Source: Bradyrhizobium altum (GTDB lineage: Bacteria > Pseudomonadota > Alphaproteobacteria > Rhizobiales > Xanthobacteraceae). From it: a stretch of 32,554 bases of DNA. The DNA lies in contig NZ_JACMYP010000075.1 of assembly GCF_020889705.1 (NCBI RefSeq), positions 1 to 32,554 on the forward strand, given 5' to 3'. The notes below the pieces were generated by a model. The model made no database searches, was not told where the DNA came from, and saw nothing but the letters and a program-made list of their open reading frames with translations. Shown piece by piece: positions 32,255-32,554 of the stretch; the first letter of the stretch is position 1, and each line of letters opens with the position of its first letter. The translations under genes and the position numbers were made by a program.

Positions 32255-32554
32255 ATGATTTCACGGCGCAATCTGGTTGCCGGCATCGGCGCAAGCGTGG
32301 CGAGCGCAGCCGTCAACCGTGCCATGGCGCAGTCGTTTCCGTTCAAGCCCAATCAGCGCTATCCGGATCCCGCCGTCGAAATCCTCGATCCCGGCTTTGC
32401 CAAGTACCGGCTCTACAGCAGCACGCTGGAGCAGGTCGCGACCGGCATGCGCTGGGCGGAAGGGCCGGCCTATTTCCCCGAAGGCGGCTATCTGCTGTTC
32501 AGCGACATCCCCAACAACCGCATCATGAAGTACAGCGAGAAGGACGGCAGCCTC
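32255..32554 (+). CDS. SMP-30/gluconolactonase-like protein, N-terminal part (runs off window)
   Basis: The first 100 codons are visible. MISRRNLVAGIGASVASAAV, ending AMAQ, is a twin-arginine signal (S-R-R-N-L-V) with cleavage near residue 26. The mature start includes FAKYRLYSSTLEQVATGMRWAEGPAYF, then GGYLLFSDIPNNRIMKY. The W-A-E-G-P motif supplies the metal-binding glutamate of the SMP-30 beta-propeller, and LLFSDIPNNRI is its first blade. Relatives hydrolyse sugar lactones or phosphotriesters in the periplasm. A strong CAGGGGAGGAAG site precedes the ATG. The C-terminal two thirds lie beyond the window. Confidence 0.9.
   Translation, partial: MISRRNLVAGIGASVASAAVNRAMAQSFPFKPNQRYPDPAVEILDPGFAKYRLYSSTLEQVATGMRWAEGPAYFPEGGYLLFSDIPNNRIMKYSEKDGSL

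Overview
This window is chromosomal DNA from a GC-rich alphaproteobacterium, most likely Bradyrhizobium or a close relative such as Rhodopseudomonas. The evidence is the strong third-position GC, many dispersed palindromic intergenic repeats of the types familiar from Bradyrhizobium (the 'gtagggtgggtta', 'gtagcccggatgagcg', 'gtcattgcgagcgaagcg' and 'cctcaggatgacgg' types), and several lineage-typical small secreted proteins. I see no rRNA, tRNA, CRISPR array, transposase or phage gene.

Layout. 1-1258: the start of a MocR/GntR regulator diverging from an EamA exporter. 1343-4552: a DUF4260 membrane protein, the propionyl-CoA carboxylase beta subunit, a small membrane protein and a GNAT acetyltransferase. 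4553-5374: an 820-base gene-free stretch made almost entirely of repeat elements. 5375-6621: a cupin gene broken by an in-frame amber codon, and two small exported proteins around a shared terminator. 6936-9294: an ArsR-type regulator diverging from three small-metabolism genes (NIPSNAP, ABM monooxygenase, ICL/PEP-mutase family). 9364-11808: an anchored proline-rich protein, a TRIC-type channel and a triheme cytochrome c.

12043-21357 is the metabolic core, all on the plus strand: a fused indolepyruvate:ferredoxin oxidoreductase, an SCP2-type thiolase-like protein with its DUF35 zinc-ribbon partner, a MaoC hydratase 2, an MFE-2-type SDR dehydrogenase, a DapA-superfamily aldolase-like protein and a NUDT19-like Nudix hydrolase. 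Read together, these resemble the (R)-specific beta-oxidation enzymes of peroxisomes plus a CoA-diphosphatase-like protein. They probably handle an unusual (branched, aromatic or steroid-like) acyl-CoA. Four of the junctions carry palindromic repeats. A two-gene unit (alpha/beta hydrolase and EamA exporter) and a large orphan PAS histidine kinase follow.

26340-31492 is a minus-strand group: a secreted amidohydrolase, HdeD, a small Tat-type basic protein, a 14-helix MFS transporter and glutaminase. Glutaminase plus HdeD suggests an acid- or envelope-stress role, which is inference. The window ends with a small membrane protein and the start of a Tat-exported SMP-30/gluconolactonase-like protein.

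I found no clearly new defence or mobile system. The items most worth a second look are the peroxisome-like CoA module with its split Nudix box, the amber-interrupted cupin, the dispersed structured repeat near 4604-5060, and the glutaminase/MFS/HdeD cluster.
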